Source of the DNA: Aquiflexum sp041751335
Lineage (GTDB): Bacteria; Bacteroidota; Bacteroidia; Cytophagales; Cyclobacteriaceae
DNA: 64,000 bases
Assembly: GCF_041751335.1 (NCBI RefSeq)
Contig: NZ_JBGSXS010000148.1
Location: 8,281 to 72,280 of the forward strand
Reading direction: 5' to 3'
This document shows, piece by piece, positions 17,082-26,380 of this stretch (position 1 is its first letter; every line of letters begins with the position of its first letter). The notes under the pieces are model-generated. The model was not told the origin of the DNA, did not search any database, and was given only the letters and a program-made list of their open reading frames with translations. A program made the translations under genes and the position numbers.

Positions 17082-17738
17082 TCAGCGCAGATCAATGATT
17101 TCTACCTTTCCGAATTTCTGCGGATTAAATGTGAAATAAGAATCTTGCAAATCAACTTCTGTATTTACCGATGTGAATTTATATTTAAATACTCCTCCCT
17201 GATCATCATATATTTCCCAACCCATCAAATCTTTTTTGTTTTTGTCAACAAATAATTTAACCCTTTTGAAAGGGGCATTGGATTTTTCAGCTAAGAGCTC
17301 AATTTCCTGTATGACAGTCCCTTTTTCATTTTTTTCACCGATCAATCTATAATTATATCCTTTTTGATATATCGTGTATACAGAAGAGGGTGTCAGTTCA
17401 TCCTCCATATCGCCCGCATTGTTGACAGTTACCTCTTTGTAATTTCCGGATTCTATATATGTCCAAACAGTTTTGCCATTGTTGAAAATCTCCTGTTCTG
17501 GTAATTTCAAATGATATTTATCCCCTTTTATGGCTATGTCTCCACTTTGTGACTGACTTTTTCCATCTTCAAATTCGGCATAGGAAAATTCAAAACTGGC
17601 TTGAAGACCTTTCAATGATTTGTATTTCTGGCTCATGCCGTCCAAAATGGTTTTTGCTTTTGGGTCCTTTTGTGCAAAAACAGTTGGGGACATATAAGCT
17701 GAAAAAAGAAATACGACAAGGGTGATTATGTTTTTCAT
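17082..17738 (-). CDS. LolA-like periplasmic outer-membrane lipoprotein carrier
   Basis: 218 residues with a signal peptide (MKNIITLVVFLFSAYMSPTVFA, cleaved before QKDPK). The mature part follows the LolA pattern: ILDGMSQKYKSLKGLQASF, then antiparallel strands (IKGDKYHLKLPEQEIFNNGKTVW) and a C-terminal FTFNPQKFGKVEIIDL. LolA ferries lipoproteins from the inner to the outer membrane. It sits 40 bases downstream of ftsK on the same strand, an order common in Bacteroidota. Confidence 0.85.
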   Translation of the reverse strand: MKNIITLVVFLFSAYMSPTVFAQKDPKAKTILDGMSQKYKSLKGLQASFEFSYAEFEDGKSQSQSGDIAIKGDKYHLKLPEQEIFNNGKTVWTYIESGNYKEVTVNNAGDMEDELTPSSVYTIYQKGYNYRLIGEKNEKGTVIQEIELLAEKSNAPFKRVKLFVDKNKKDLMGWEIYDDQGGVFKYKFTSVNTEVDLQDSYFTFNPQKFGKVEIIDLR

Positions 17739-17778
17739 TTTGATTGTAGGTTTTCTCCTTTGTATAAATCAAGAAGAA

Positions 17779-20256
17779 TTATAGATTGTTCAATAACCGT
17801 TCCAAACTGGCTTCATCCTGTATCAAAACCTCCCTGGCTTTACTTCCTTCAAACGGTCCCACTATACCTGCTGCTTCCAATTGGTCAACAATCCTCCCTG
17901 CACGGTTATAGCCGAGCTTCAACTTCCTTTGAATCAGAGAAGTACTTCCCTGCTGATGCAACACAATCAATTTGGCCGCGTCGTCAAAAAGAGGGTCTCT
18001 GTCCGCCAAGTCAATACTTGACAAGTTACCTTCTCCTTCCTCCCCTTCAAACTCAGGCAAAAGATAGGCATCTGAATAGCCTTTTTGTTCCCCAATCCAA
18101 TCACAAATAGAATCCACCTCGGGAGTATCCAAAAAAGCACATTGCAATCGGGTCATTTCAGAACCATGGGAAAGCAACATATCTCCCATCCCAATCAATT
18201 GGTCTGCTCCACCTGCATCCAAAATAGTCCTGCTGTCAATCTTGGAAGTCACCCGGAAGGAAAGCCTTGCCGGGAAGTTGGCTTTGATAATACCTGTGAT
18301 TACATTGACGGATGGACGCTGGGTGGCCACGACGAGGTGAATCCCGATAGCCCTTGCCAATTGTGCCAAACGGGCTATAGGGGCTTCTATCTCTTTGCCA
18401 GCGGTCATCATCAGATCAGCCAACTCATCAATAACCAATACGATGTAAGGCATAAACTTATGCCCCTTTTCAGGATTCAACTTACGGGCTACAAATTTGG
18501 CATTGTATTCTTTGAGATTTCTACACCCGGCATCTTTGAGTAGATCGTAGCGTTTATCCATCTCTATACAAAGAGAATTCAGAGTATAGATAACCTTTTT
18601 GGTATCCGTGATAATCGCTTCTTCCGCTCCTGGTAGCTTAGCTAAAAAGTGTCTTTCTATTTTATTGAAAAGCGTTAATTCAACTTTTTTAGGATCAACC
18701 AAAACAAACTTCAGTTGGGATGGATGCTTTTTGTACACCAAAGATGCCAAGATCATATTCAACCCCACAGATTTACCCTGACCGGTCGCACCAGCCATCA
18801 GCAAGTGTGGCATTTTTGCCAAATCCATCACGAACACTTCATTGGAAATAGTTTTGCCTAAAGCGACAGGAAGATCCTTATCACTTTTCATAAATTTCTC
18901 CGTACCTATGACTGACCTAGCAGGCACAAGTTCTCTGTTTTTGTTGGGAACTTCTATACCAATTGTTCCTTTGCCAGGAATAGGCGCAATGATACGGATA
19001 CCCAATGCAGCCAAACTCAGTGCTATATCATCCTCAAGATTTTTGATCTTGGAAATCTTGACCCCTGGATCAGGTACTATCTCGTAAAGTGTTACAGTAG
19101 GGCCTATTGTAGCTTTAATTTCTTGAATACCGATTTTAAAATTGACCAGCGTTTCTACAATCTTATTTTTATTCTCTTCCAACTCCTGTCTTGAAACGGT
19201 GACTTTTTGGAAGTCATAGTCATTGAGCAGGTCAAGCGTTGGATACTTATAATGAGGCAAATCCAGCGTTGGGTCATAAGGATCGAGGTTTTCTACCTCT
19301 TCGGCTGTTTTCTCCTCCCTTTCGGATTTGCTGACCGAAAACTTTTTCTCCTCAATTCGGGATGTTATTTCAAGTTTATTTTCTTCATCCACCAAATCTT
19401 CTCCTTCTATGTTGAAAACAGGTGAAGTACCCAATTTTTTATTTTCCTCTTTTTCAGATTTAATGGTCCAGCTACTTACATCTTCTTCAATTTCTTCTTC
19501 ATCTAACTCCCCTTCTATTCCTAATTCATCTCTTTCTTCTTCTACATCATCTAAACTGTCCTCAAAAGGTGAATTTTTGGAAACCCTTTCTTCCACAGAT
19601 CCAGTTATTCCTTCGCTCAAAGACCAGTTGAATTGATGAATATTGAAGAAAAAAACAAGAAAAATCAATTGGGAACCCACAATGAGGAGGATACTACCCC
19701 AGCCAAGAAATTCACTGGATAACAATCCAAGTTCGTAACCAAAGCCCCCACTCAAAAACCCAAGGGTATTAAAACCATCGGCCAACTGAACAAGGTAACC
19801 TGTGACGAGGCCTATCCAAAAGACAAAGAACAAAGCAAAAGCGCTATACCTGGACAGAGAAATCAAAGATTTTTTGAACGCTAGTTTGAAACCCAAAAGA
19901 AACAGGTAAGGAGGAAAGAGAAAAGCTGCCAATCCAAACCACCTTCGGATAAAAAGGTCCGACATTTGGGCGCCAACCAGACCAAGCCAATTTCTTGTTT
20001 CTGCAGCGGTACTTCTTACGCCCTGTTCCAACTCAGAGGCTACAAGACTTTGGTCAGCTTTACCTGAAAACAGATAACTAAAGAATGCAAACAAAAGGAA
20101 TATCGCTACAAGAATAAAGACTATTCCCAAGGTCAACGGTATTCTTTTATCCTTCACAAAATCCAGGGAAAAGCGACTTGGACTCTTTTCCTTGGATTTG
20201 GATTTGGGGTCACTTTTCTTTCTAAAGGTGTTTGTTCTGGGTGTTTCGGAAGCCAT
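17779..20256 (-). CDS. ftsK: FtsK/SpoIIIE-type DNA translocase
   Basis: 825 residues from ATG 20256 (MASETPRTNTFRKK); 21 more upstream codons are open but look non-coding. Four membrane helices occupy about residues 40-190. A long acidic linker (EEERDELGIEGELDEEEIEE) precedes the motor: alpha domain, Walker A GATGQGKSV near residue 488, Walker B VLVIDELADLMM, and a C-terminal gamma winged-helix domain (LIQRKLKLGYNRAGRI) that reads KOPS-like polar sequences. The protein pumps DNA through the division septum and activates XerCD; a xerD gene lies 2 kb upstream. An inverted repeat at 20295-20314 precedes it. Confidence 0.95.
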   Translation of the reverse strand: MASETPRTNTFRKKSDPKSKSKEKSPSRFSLDFVKDKRIPLTLGIVFILVAIFLLFAFFSYLFSGKADQSLVASELEQGVRSTAAETRNWLGLVGAQMSDLFIRRWFGLAAFLFPPYLFLLGFKLAFKKSLISLSRYSAFALFFVFWIGLVTGYLVQLADGFNTLGFLSGGFGYELGLLSSEFLGWGSILLIVGSQLIFLVFFFNIHQFNWSLSEGITGSVEERVSKNSPFEDSLDDVEEERDELGIEGELDEEEIEEDVSSWTIKSEKEENKKLGTSPVFNIEGEDLVDEENKLEITSRIEEKKFSVSKSEREEKTAEEVENLDPYDPTLDLPHYKYPTLDLLNDYDFQKVTVSRQELEENKNKIVETLVNFKIGIQEIKATIGPTVTLYEIVPDPGVKISKIKNLEDDIALSLAALGIRIIAPIPGKGTIGIEVPNKNRELVPARSVIGTEKFMKSDKDLPVALGKTISNEVFVMDLAKMPHLLMAGATGQGKSVGLNMILASLVYKKHPSQLKFVLVDPKKVELTLFNKIERHFLAKLPGAEEAIITDTKKVIYTLNSLCIEMDKRYDLLKDAGCRNLKEYNAKFVARKLNPEKGHKFMPYIVLVIDELADLMMTAGKEIEAPIARLAQLARAIGIHLVVATQRPSVNVITGIIKANFPARLSFRVTSKIDSRTILDAGGADQLIGMGDMLLSHGSEMTRLQCAFLDTPEVDSICDWIGEQKGYSDAYLLPEFEGEEGEGNLSSIDLADRDPLFDDAAKLIVLHQQGSTSLIQRKLKLGYNRAGRIVDQLEAAGIVGPFEGSKAREVLIQDEASLERLLNNL

Positions 20257-20294
20257 AATGTATATTCTATCAGTCCCAAATAAATGGAAGATCG

Positions 20295-20314
20295 CGGAAA
20301 TATACAGATTTCCG
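20295..20314. promoter_or_regulatory. short inverted repeat upstream of ftsK
   Basis: CGGAAAT-N6-ATTTCCG lies 39-58 bases before the ftsK start. It could be an operator; no nearby second copy was noticed. Confidence 0.3.
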
Positions 20315-20381
20315 AACAATCAGTCCCACAATTTGATGAAAAGCCTATTGGTTAAAATGTAAGCGGAAGATTCAAAATCAT

Positions 20382-21437
20382 TTATACTTTAACTTTCGAA
20401 TTGCTCAAATATTTGGCCAAACCCTTATTGATTTGTTTGACTAAACCCGGACCCTTATAGACCATCCCTGTATAAATCTGTACCAAAGACGCCCCCGCTT
20501 CCAATTTATCAATGGCATCCTGTGCTGAAAATATCCCTCCGACACCAATAATAGGAAAAGCATTATTGGATTGTTTGGCCAAAAAGCGGATCACTTCAGT
20601 ACTTCTTTTTGCCAATACTTTTCCACTTACCCCTCCTGCACCAATTTCTTCGATTTGCTTGACATCTGTAGTCAACAGACTTCGATCAATCGTCGTATTC
20701 GTAGCAATCACACCGTCAATTTCGGTTTCCAGGACTATTTCCACAATATCATCCAACTGTCCCACAGTCAGGTCAGGTGCAATCTTGAGAAGGATGGGTT
20801 TGGGTTTGTTTTTGTTTAGATTGGCTTTTTTAACTGCCAATAACAGCTTTTTGAGTGGTTCTTTTTCCTGTAGGTCCCTAAGATTCGGTGTGTTCGGAGA
20901 ACTGACATTGACTACAAAATAGTCCACATAGGGAAAAAGTGCTTCAAAGCAGTAGAGGTAATCATCGACAGCTTTTTCATTGCTTGTTACTTTGTTTTTA
21001 CCAATATTCCCACCTATCAATACGTTTGAATTTCTCTCTTTAAGACGAATGATGGCTTCGTCCACCCCCCCATTGTTGAAACCCATTCTATTGATCAATG
21101 ACTCATCGGATGGAAGCCTGAATAACCTCGGTTTTGGATTACCTTCTTGGGGCTGCGGAGTGAGCGTACCAATCTCAATAAATCCAAATCCCAACATGGC
21201 CATCTCATCTATCAATTTAGCATCTTTGTCAAAACCTGCGGCCAATCCAACGGGATTTTTGAATTTCAACCCAAATACTTCCCTTTCCAAAACTGGATTT
21301 TGATAATCGTAAATTCCTTCTATGATGTTCCTAACAAGTGGGAGGTTAAAGCTTTTTTTGATCAGGTCAAAAGTAAGGTGGTGGGCGTCCTCCGGGTTTT
21401 TCCTAAAAAGTATTGGCTTGACGATAGATTTGTACAC
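20382..21437 (-). CDS. pyrD: dihydroorotate dehydrogenase (quinone), class 2
   Basis: 351 residues. The N-terminal membrane-associated helices (MYKSIVKPILFRKNPEDAHH) are typical of class 2 enzymes that pass electrons to the quinone pool. FMN and orotate contacts are in GLAAGFDKDA, NRMGFNNGG, the catalytic-serine loop NVSSPNTPNLRDLQ, ATNTTIDR and GVGGIFSAQDA. It performs the fourth step of de novo pyrimidine synthesis. A 125-base gap separates it from ftsK. Confidence 0.95.
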   Translation of the reverse strand: MYKSIVKPILFRKNPEDAHHLTFDLIKKSFNLPLVRNIIEGIYDYQNPVLEREVFGLKFKNPVGLAAGFDKDAKLIDEMAMLGFGFIEIGTLTPQPQEGNPKPRLFRLPSDESLINRMGFNNGGVDEAIIRLKERNSNVLIGGNIGKNKVTSNEKAVDDYLYCFEALFPYVDYFVVNVSSPNTPNLRDLQEKEPLKKLLLAVKKANLNKNKPKPILLKIAPDLTVGQLDDIVEIVLETEIDGVIATNTTIDRSLLTTDVKQIEEIGAGGVSGKVLAKRSTEVIRFLAKQSNNAFPIIGVGGIFSAQDAIDKLEAGASLVQIYTGMVYKGPGLVKQINKGLAKYLSNSKVKV

Positions 21438-21553
21438 TTTGCTGTCTTTTTTTCAAAGCGCTAAATTAAACCAAATGGATTACAAATAATACCTTTATTC
21501 TCAGAGAATATTATTGCCTAAAATGAAGTAATTATCCAACTTTTCTTTTTTGA

Positions 21554-21578
21554 AACTCCGGAGTTGGAAGACCGAAGG
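21554..21578. repeat. intergenic copy of a GGAAGNCCGAAG-type motif
   Basis: AACTCCGGAGTT (21554-21565) is a palindrome directly followed by GGAAGACCGAAGG. The second part is similar to the reverse complement of 32258-32273, suggesting two degenerate copies of one dispersed intergenic repeat. Confidence 0.35.
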
Positions 21579-21612
21579 CAACATTCAAACTTTAGCTATC
21601 TAGAATCTTATA

Positions 21613-22101
21613 TTATTCTGTAACTAACTGAAAAATCCAATTCCGTTCATTAAAGGACCTTTTGATCAAGAAGAATGGAATTCCAGTAGCTGCTATTATT
21701 AATCCCGTTCCACTATGCGAAATTTTATTATCACTAAATGGAGTAATACCTACAACAACAGTTGAAATCAGAAGTTCTAACATCGTAACTGCCCCTCCAA
21801 GGGCTATTATTCCTACTCCTACTACTTTTGGTCCAATAGGGTTTGACTTAAATTTAGCAATTTCATTGATATCAACTTCATCACCTTTTACAAAAATCCT
21901 TCCATCATTTAATATAACCATTTCCCCTTTGAAGCGCTTCCCATCAAATGTCCGCACAATCACTCTTTTCCCATTATTGATATATTGAATATTTCCATTG
22001 GACTTATGGAACAGACCAAGTTGATATTTTTCTACCTGTTGACCGAACGAAATACCTGTACCCAATAAAAAGAATAAAATGGTTAGTCTGAGTATATACA
22101 T
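21613..22101 (-). CDS. exported protein of unknown function with two C-terminal hydrophobic helices
   Basis: 162 residues. Signal peptide MYILRLTILFFLLGTGISFG, then a beta-rich segment (GKRVIVRTFDGKRFKGEMVILNDGRIFVKGDEV) resembling small SH3-like modules, then two hydrophobic segments (about 92-118 and 127-145). It is not recognised. Codon use and AT content match its neighbours. It is a single gene with AT-rich flanks. Confidence 0.6.
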   Translation of the reverse strand: MYILRLTILFFLLGTGISFGQQVEKYQLGLFHKSNGNIQYINNGKRVIVRTFDGKRFKGEMVILNDGRIFVKGDEVDINEIAKFKSNPIGPKVVGVGIIALGGAVTMLELLISTVVVGITPFSDNKISHSGTGLIIAATGIPFFLIKRSFNERNWIFQLVTE

Positions 22102-22212
22102 AAAGAATAAAATTTATAACAAAGGTGAATTCATTTCTTCGAAAACTAACTTTTTTTTTAAAAAGAATGCAAATCATCATGGGTTATTAAATCTTTATAA
22201 TTCTTCCTCTAA

Positions 22213-23115
22213 TTATCCCCGCGGATGAAACTCATTCAGTACTTGCCTAAGGTAATCCCTGTCAAGATGGGTGTAGATTTCAGTAGTGGTGATGCTTTCA
22301 TGTCCGAGCATCTCCTGAACGGCCCTCAAATCAGCGCCTCCTTCGATCATGTGGGTAGCAAAACTATGACGGAAAGTATGGGGACTTACATTTTTTTTCA
22401 AACCAATCAATTCTACTTGTTTTTTGATAATTAGGAAAACCATCACCCGGGTGAGTTTTTTGCCTCTTTGGTTAAGGAATACATATTGCTCATGGCCTTT
22501 GGCCGGTGTCATATGGTTGCGAACTTCTTCTGCGTATAACTTCAAATACTTCAGCGCATCTTTTCCAATAGGCACAAGTCTTTCCTTATTTCCTTTTCCA
22601 ATGACTCTTAAAAAACCCACGTCTGCGTAGACATTGCCAATTTTTAATTCGATCAATTCCGTAACCCTCAATCCAGAGCTATACAGAACTTCCAACATTG
22701 CCCTGTTGCGATGACCTTGAGCTTCTCCTAGAGGAATACTTTCCAAAATCTGATTGATCTCATGAAAACTTAAAGTATCCGGAAGTTTTCTTCCCAATTT
22801 AGGTGCTTCCAAAAGTTGAGCTGGATCTTCAGAAATTCTGTCCTCATACATCAGAAATCGGTAGAATGCTTTGATCCCTGAGATGATGCGGGCTTGGGTG
22901 TATTCCGAGATTTCAAGTTCGGCCAGTCCATTTACAAAATACCTGAGGTGCTCCAATTTAACCTGTGTAGGTTGTACATCGGGGAAATTATTCTCCATAT
23001 ACCTGCTGAGCTTTTCCATGTCCTGCTGATAGGCAAGCATGGAATTTTTACTTAATGACCTTTCGATTTTCAGGTGATGTTGAAATTGGCGGAGAATTGG
23101 GGTCCAAGTGGCCAT
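22213..23115 (-). CDS. xerD: site-specific tyrosine recombinase XerD
   Basis: 300 residues, complete. N-terminal SAM-like core-binding domain (about 1-100), then the catalytic domain with all six residues in place: R150 (SSGLRVTELI), K174 (GKGNKER), H246 and R249 (HTFRHSF), H272 (LGHESI) and nucleophile Y281 (EIYTHL). Resolves chromosome dimers at dif together with XerC and FtsK; ftsK is encoded close by. No integron or phage genes surround it, which supports the housekeeping role over an element integrase. Confidence 0.93.
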   Translation of the reverse strand: MATWTPILRQFQHHLKIERSLSKNSMLAYQQDMEKLSRYMENNFPDVQPTQVKLEHLRYFVNGLAELEISEYTQARIISGIKAFYRFLMYEDRISEDPAQLLEAPKLGRKLPDTLSFHEINQILESIPLGEAQGHRNRAMLEVLYSSGLRVTELIELKIGNVYADVGFLRVIGKGNKERLVPIGKDALKYLKLYAEEVRNHMTPAKGHEQYVFLNQRGKKLTRVMVFLIIKKQVELIGLKKNVSPHTFRHSFATHMIEGGADLRAVQEMLGHESITTTEIYTHLDRDYLRQVLNEFHPRG

Positions 23116-23135
23116 ATATTTTTCTTATTAAAATA

Positions 23136-23264
23136 TCAAGTGAATAATTGAAGATTGCTTCCTAAAGCAATGTGGTCAAAATCTCTATCTCTGTGCCAAA
23201 TTGGAATGTTGAAATAAATTGCAATCCATAATGCAGTACGATTAAAACCATAATCTTTTATATT
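23136..23264 (-). pseudogene. C-terminal remnant of a VapC-type PIN toxin
   Basis: Immediately downstream of the vapB-like gene, in a different frame and with no start codon, the minus strand encodes about 42 residues ending in TGA at 23136-23138. They read like the last helix and strand of a PIN domain: ALWIAIYFNIPIWHRDRDFD followed by HIA. The catalytic N-terminal two-thirds are missing, so the toxin is deleted. Confidence 0.65.
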
Positions 23265-23449
23265 GATCTCATATCCTCAAGACTACCGTCCCATTTCAAT
23301 TTTTCACGAAGTTTCGCAAGCTCCCTCAATTTCAGTTTTCTTAAATACTCCCTCAGTGAAGTTTCTACTACCTCTTTTTTAGTCTTGATTGAGGTTTTTT
23401 CCAGAATCTCGCTTATCAGGTTCTCATCTATTTCAATATATATTCTCAT
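23258..23449 (-). CDS. VapB-type antitoxin
   Basis: 63 residues. Ribbon-helix-helix-like start MRIYIEIDENLISEILEKTS, the KTKKEVVETSLREYLRKL helix typical of VapB/DUF2191 antitoxins, and a C-terminal toxin-binding tail (KLKWDGSLEDMRSI). Antitoxins of this type repress their own promoter and bind VapC ribonuclease. Only a toxin remnant follows, so it is an orphan. A good promoter precedes it at 23472-23499. Confidence 0.85.
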   Translation of the reverse strand: MRIYIEIDENLISEILEKTSIKTKKEVVETSLREYLRKLKLRELAKLREKLKWDGSLEDMRSI

Positions 23450-23471
23450 GATTTTGAATCCAGATTATAAA

Positions 23472-23499
23472 CAAAATTAGCTTTATTTTTACATACAAA
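23472..23499 (-). promoter_or_regulatory. promoter of the vapB-like gene
   Basis: On the minus strand TTTG (23499-23496), 16 bases, then TAATTTTG (23479-23472), matching the Bacteroidota -33/-7 pattern. The start codon at 23449 is 22 bases past the -7 box. Confidence 0.6.
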
Positions 23500-23578
23500 A
23501 GTTTAATCCCCAAAAATCTGCATAATCGCTTTTTAACCGATAACTTTAACCTTTCAAAACAACTAAACTCCAATCACA

Positions 23579-23998
23579 TTGAAAATCCTTATCATCAACG
23601 GTCCTAATCTCAATCTCTTGGGCAAACGAGAACCTGAGATTTATGGCAGCACTTCCTTTGAAGATTATTTTGAAACCTTGAAAACCAAGTTTTCTGATCT
23701 GGAATTATACTATTTTCAAAGCAATATTGAAGGCGAAATCATTGATAAGATTCATGAAGTTGGGTTTGATTTTGATGCAATACTTATTAATGCGGGAGGA
23801 TATACCCATACCTCTGTTGCCATTTCGGATGCTATTGCAGGAGTGACCACTCCGGTATTGGAGGTACATATTTCCAATATTTACAAAAGAGAGGAATTCC
23901 GTCACAAAAGCATTATTACCAAGGAATGTGTTGGCATGATATCTGGTCTAGGTCTCAAAGGGTATGAACTGGGCATCCAGTTTTTTCTAAACCAGTAG
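23579..23998 (+). CDS. aroQ: 3-dehydroquinate dehydratase, type II
   Basis: 139 residues from TTG 23579; no ATG is available at this position and KILIINGPNLNLLG is the universal family start. The catalytic tyrosine Y22 is in REPEIYG and the catalytic base H in EVHISN; substrate contacts NAGGYTHTS and the lid arginine are present. It catalyses the third step of the shikimate pathway as a dodecamer. It stands alone 130 bases from the divergent vapB-like gene. Confidence 0.94.
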   Translation: MKILIINGPNLNLLGKREPEIYGSTSFEDYFETLKTKFSDLELYYFQSNIEGEIIDKIHEVGFDFDAILINAGGYTHTSVAISDAIAGVTTPVLEVHISNIYKREEFRHKSIITKECVGMISGLGLKGYELGIQFFLNQ

Positions 23999-24113
23999 GT
24001 TCCGAAATCCAATATCCTAATATCAAAATATCAACGAATATCCATTTATACAAAATTGAATGTCTATAACCATAGAGACTTTTCAAACTATTAATCAATC
24101 AAATTTAGAAATC

Positions 24114-25169
24114 ATGATCACATTTGCACCGGGACCATCCAAGGTCTATGACAGCTTACCCCAATACATGCAGGACGCCTACGAAAAAGGAATTCTTAGC
24201 GCAAATCACCGTTCTGCTGTTTTCATGAATCTCTATCAGGAAACTGAAACGCTAATGCGTGAAAAGCTGCATGTGCCTGATGATTACAAATTACTTTTCA
24301 CCTCCTCTGCAACGGAGAATTGGGAGATCATTTCCCAATCCATTGTGCAGTCGGCAGGATACCATATTTTTTCTGGTTCTTTTGGCAAGAAATGGTTTGA
24401 TTATGCGAAATATATCGAACCAAAATGCTTTGCCCATAAATTAGAAGCTGATCAGACCATTGATGTGGAAGATTTGGAAATTGGAGAAGAATATGATGTG
24501 ATTGCCATTACCCAAAATGAGACTTCAAACGCCACTCAGGTCACCAATCAGACAATCGCAGCCATTGCAAATAAGTATCCCGAAAAGATGATAGCGGTGG
24601 ACACAACTTCTTCCATGGGAGGAATTGAGCTGGAATTTGGATTGGCAGATATTTGGTATGCTTCAGTTCAGAAATGTTTTGGATTGCCTGCAGGATTGGG
24701 TATTTTGATTATTTCCCCAAATGCTATTGCAAAGGCGAAAGATAAAGGCGAAAAAGGGAGGTATAATAGCCTGAACTTTATGCTTGAAAATGCAGAAAAT
24801 TATCAGACGCACTACACCCCAAATGTTTTTGGCATCTATTTACTATATAGGGTTTTACAGGACATCCCTGAAATCCAGCATATCGACCAAAAAACCAAGG
24901 AAAGGATGAGGATGCTGGAAGATACAATAGCCAAGACAGGAAAATTAAGAATGCTAATTCCCAATCCTGAAGCAAGAAGCAGTACTGTTCTCGCTATTAC
25001 CGGTAGGGATGAACTTATCTCTGAAGTAAAAAAATCAGCCGAAAAAGAAGGGATGCAGATGGGCGGTGGCTATGGTGCATTAAAGTCAAGCAGTTTTAGA
25101 ATAGCGAATTTCCCTTCGATCTCCGATTCGGAATTTGAAAATCTGATCAATTTTCTCAAGAAATATTAG
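24114..25169 (+). CDS. class V aminotransferase, phosphoserine aminotransferase-like
   Basis: 351 residues from ATG 24114 (MITFAPGPSKVYDSLP); an in-frame ATG at 24060 adds 18 residues without homology character. PLP-binding features: SSATENWE, the aspartate in AVDTTSSMGG and the lysine in WYASVQKCFGLPAG near residue 187. The overall pattern is that of the SerC-like branch found in Bacteroidota, which makes phosphoserine from 3-phosphohydroxypyruvate. Adjacent serA or serB genes are absent, so the assignment rests on sequence only. Confidence 0.75.
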   Translation: MITFAPGPSKVYDSLPQYMQDAYEKGILSANHRSAVFMNLYQETETLMREKLHVPDDYKLLFTSSATENWEIISQSIVQSAGYHIFSGSFGKKWFDYAKYIEPKCFAHKLEADQTIDVEDLEIGEEYDVIAITQNETSNATQVTNQTIAAIANKYPEKMIAVDTTSSMGGIELEFGLADIWYASVQKCFGLPAGLGILIISPNAIAKAKDKGEKGRYNSLNFMLENAENYQTHYTPNVFGIYLLYRVLQDIPEIQHIDQKTKERMRMLEDTIAKTGKLRMLIPNPEARSSTVLAITGRDELISEVKKSAEKEGMQMGGGYGALKSSSFRIANFPSISDSEFENLINFLKKY

Positions 25170-25241
25170 GCCTAAAATTTAGACAACCTTCAAAGTCTAA
25201 TTCTAACTATCAACCTGTTGCTTCCACAGCACAAAAACACC

Positions 25242-25826
25242 ATGTTCAATTTCAAAGAAATATTCTCGGTCACATTGATACTTTTTTCAGTGATTGACAT
25301 TCTCGGTTCCATACCGATTGTGATCAATCTTAGGAAAAAAGTAGGTCATATCCAATCGGCTAAGGCAACCATTGCCGCTGGTGTTCTAATGATACTTTTC
25401 CTTATTGTTGGCAAGTCAATCTTGGGACTATTTGGTATTGGAGTTGAGGACTTTGCAATTGCAGGTGCATTGATCATTTTTGCTTTAGGTGCAGAAATGA
25501 TTTTAGGTGTAGAGCTGTTTAAGCCTGACCCGGAAGCCTCCACCACAAGTGCATCAATAGTCCCTATTGCTTTTCCATTAATTGCTGGTGCAGGCACATT
25601 GACTACCATTCTGACTCTAAAGTCTGAATACACGCAGGCCAACATTGCGGTCGGAATAATTATCAACCTAGCTATAGTGTATGGAGTTTTAAAGAGTACC
25701 AATTGGCTGGAAAGCAAATTAGGCAAGACAGGATTGGATGTGTTAAGAAGGATTTTCGGTATCATTCTTTTATCTATCGCCATCAAGATTTTCAAAGGAG
25801 CATTATACACTGGTGAGATGATTTGA
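25242..25826 (+). CDS. MarC-family integral membrane protein
   Basis: 194 residues from ATG 25242; the open frame begins at TTG 25218 but MFNFKEIFSVTLILFSVIDILGS is the family start. Six hydrophobic helices, with the conserved segments ILGSIPIVINLRKK, FGIGVEDFAIAGALIIFALG and PIAFPLIAGAGTLTTI. MarC proteins were once linked to multiple antibiotic resistance but have no proven transport activity. Confidence 0.88.
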   Translation: MFNFKEIFSVTLILFSVIDILGSIPIVINLRKKVGHIQSAKATIAAGVLMILFLIVGKSILGLFGIGVEDFAIAGALIIFALGAEMILGVELFKPDPEASTTSASIVPIAFPLIAGAGTLTTILTLKSEYTQANIAVGIIINLAIVYGVLKSTNWLESKLGKTGLDVLRRIFGIILLSIAIKIFKGALYTGEMI

Positions 25827-25916
25827 TTTTGAAACAAACCATTCAAGTTTTTAAAACCTAAATGGATTTCCTAATTTTTATAGTTAATCAAAAATAAATC
25901 TACTTTTCTTTGCAGC

Positions 25917-26366
25917 ATGATTACAATCTTTACAGACGGTGCCGCCAAAGGCAACCCTGGGCCAGGAGGTTATGGCGTTGTTATGAAATATAATAAGCAC
26001 AGAAAAGAACTTTCGGGAGGTTTCAAACTTACCACCAATAACCGAATGGAACTCTTGGCTGTTATCCGTGCCCTTCAAGAACTGAAAGTAAGGGATATAC
26101 CAGTTACCATTTACTCAGATAGTAAGTATGTGGTGGATGCCATAGAAAAGGGTTGGCTTTGGGGTTGGCAAAAAAAAGGTTTCAAGGACAAAAAGAACGT
26201 CGATCTCTGGAAGATCTATATTCCTTTGCATGTTAGGTACAAGCCAAAGTTCATGTGGGTAAAAGGTCATGCAGGACATCTAGAAAATGAACGCTGCGAT
26301 CAATTGGCGGTAGCTGCTGCGGAAATGCCAAATTTACCTATTGATGAGGGCTATGAGAATCTTTAA
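25917..26366 (+). CDS. rnhA: ribonuclease HI
   Basis: 149 residues. The catalytic carboxylates are D7, E45, D68 and D128, with the flexible-loop histidine H118 (KGHAGH). The basic handle (LWGWQKKGFKDKKN) present in bacterial RNase HI is intact. The enzyme removes RNA from RNA-DNA hybrids such as primers and R-loops. A TTTCTTTG box at 25905-25912 ends five bases before ATG, again suggesting a very short leader. Confidence 0.95.
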   Translation: MITIFTDGAAKGNPGPGGYGVVMKYNKHRKELSGGFKLTTNNRMELLAVIRALQELKVRDIPVTIYSDSKYVVDAIEKGWLWGWQKKGFKDKKNVDLWKIYIPLHVRYKPKFMWVKGHAGHLENERCDQLAVAAAEMPNLPIDEGYENL

Positions 26367-26380
26367 TCAATTATTCTATC

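Noticed and set aside
19328..19636. Serine-rich open frame antisense to ftsK
   Set aside because: It mirrors the acidic linker of FtsK on the other strand; the serine runs are the complement of glutamate/aspartate codons.
22213..23115. XerD-like gene as integrase of a mobile island together with the vapB locus
   Set aside because: The protein has the housekeeping XerD pattern, and there is no attachment-site repeat or cargo gene set around it.
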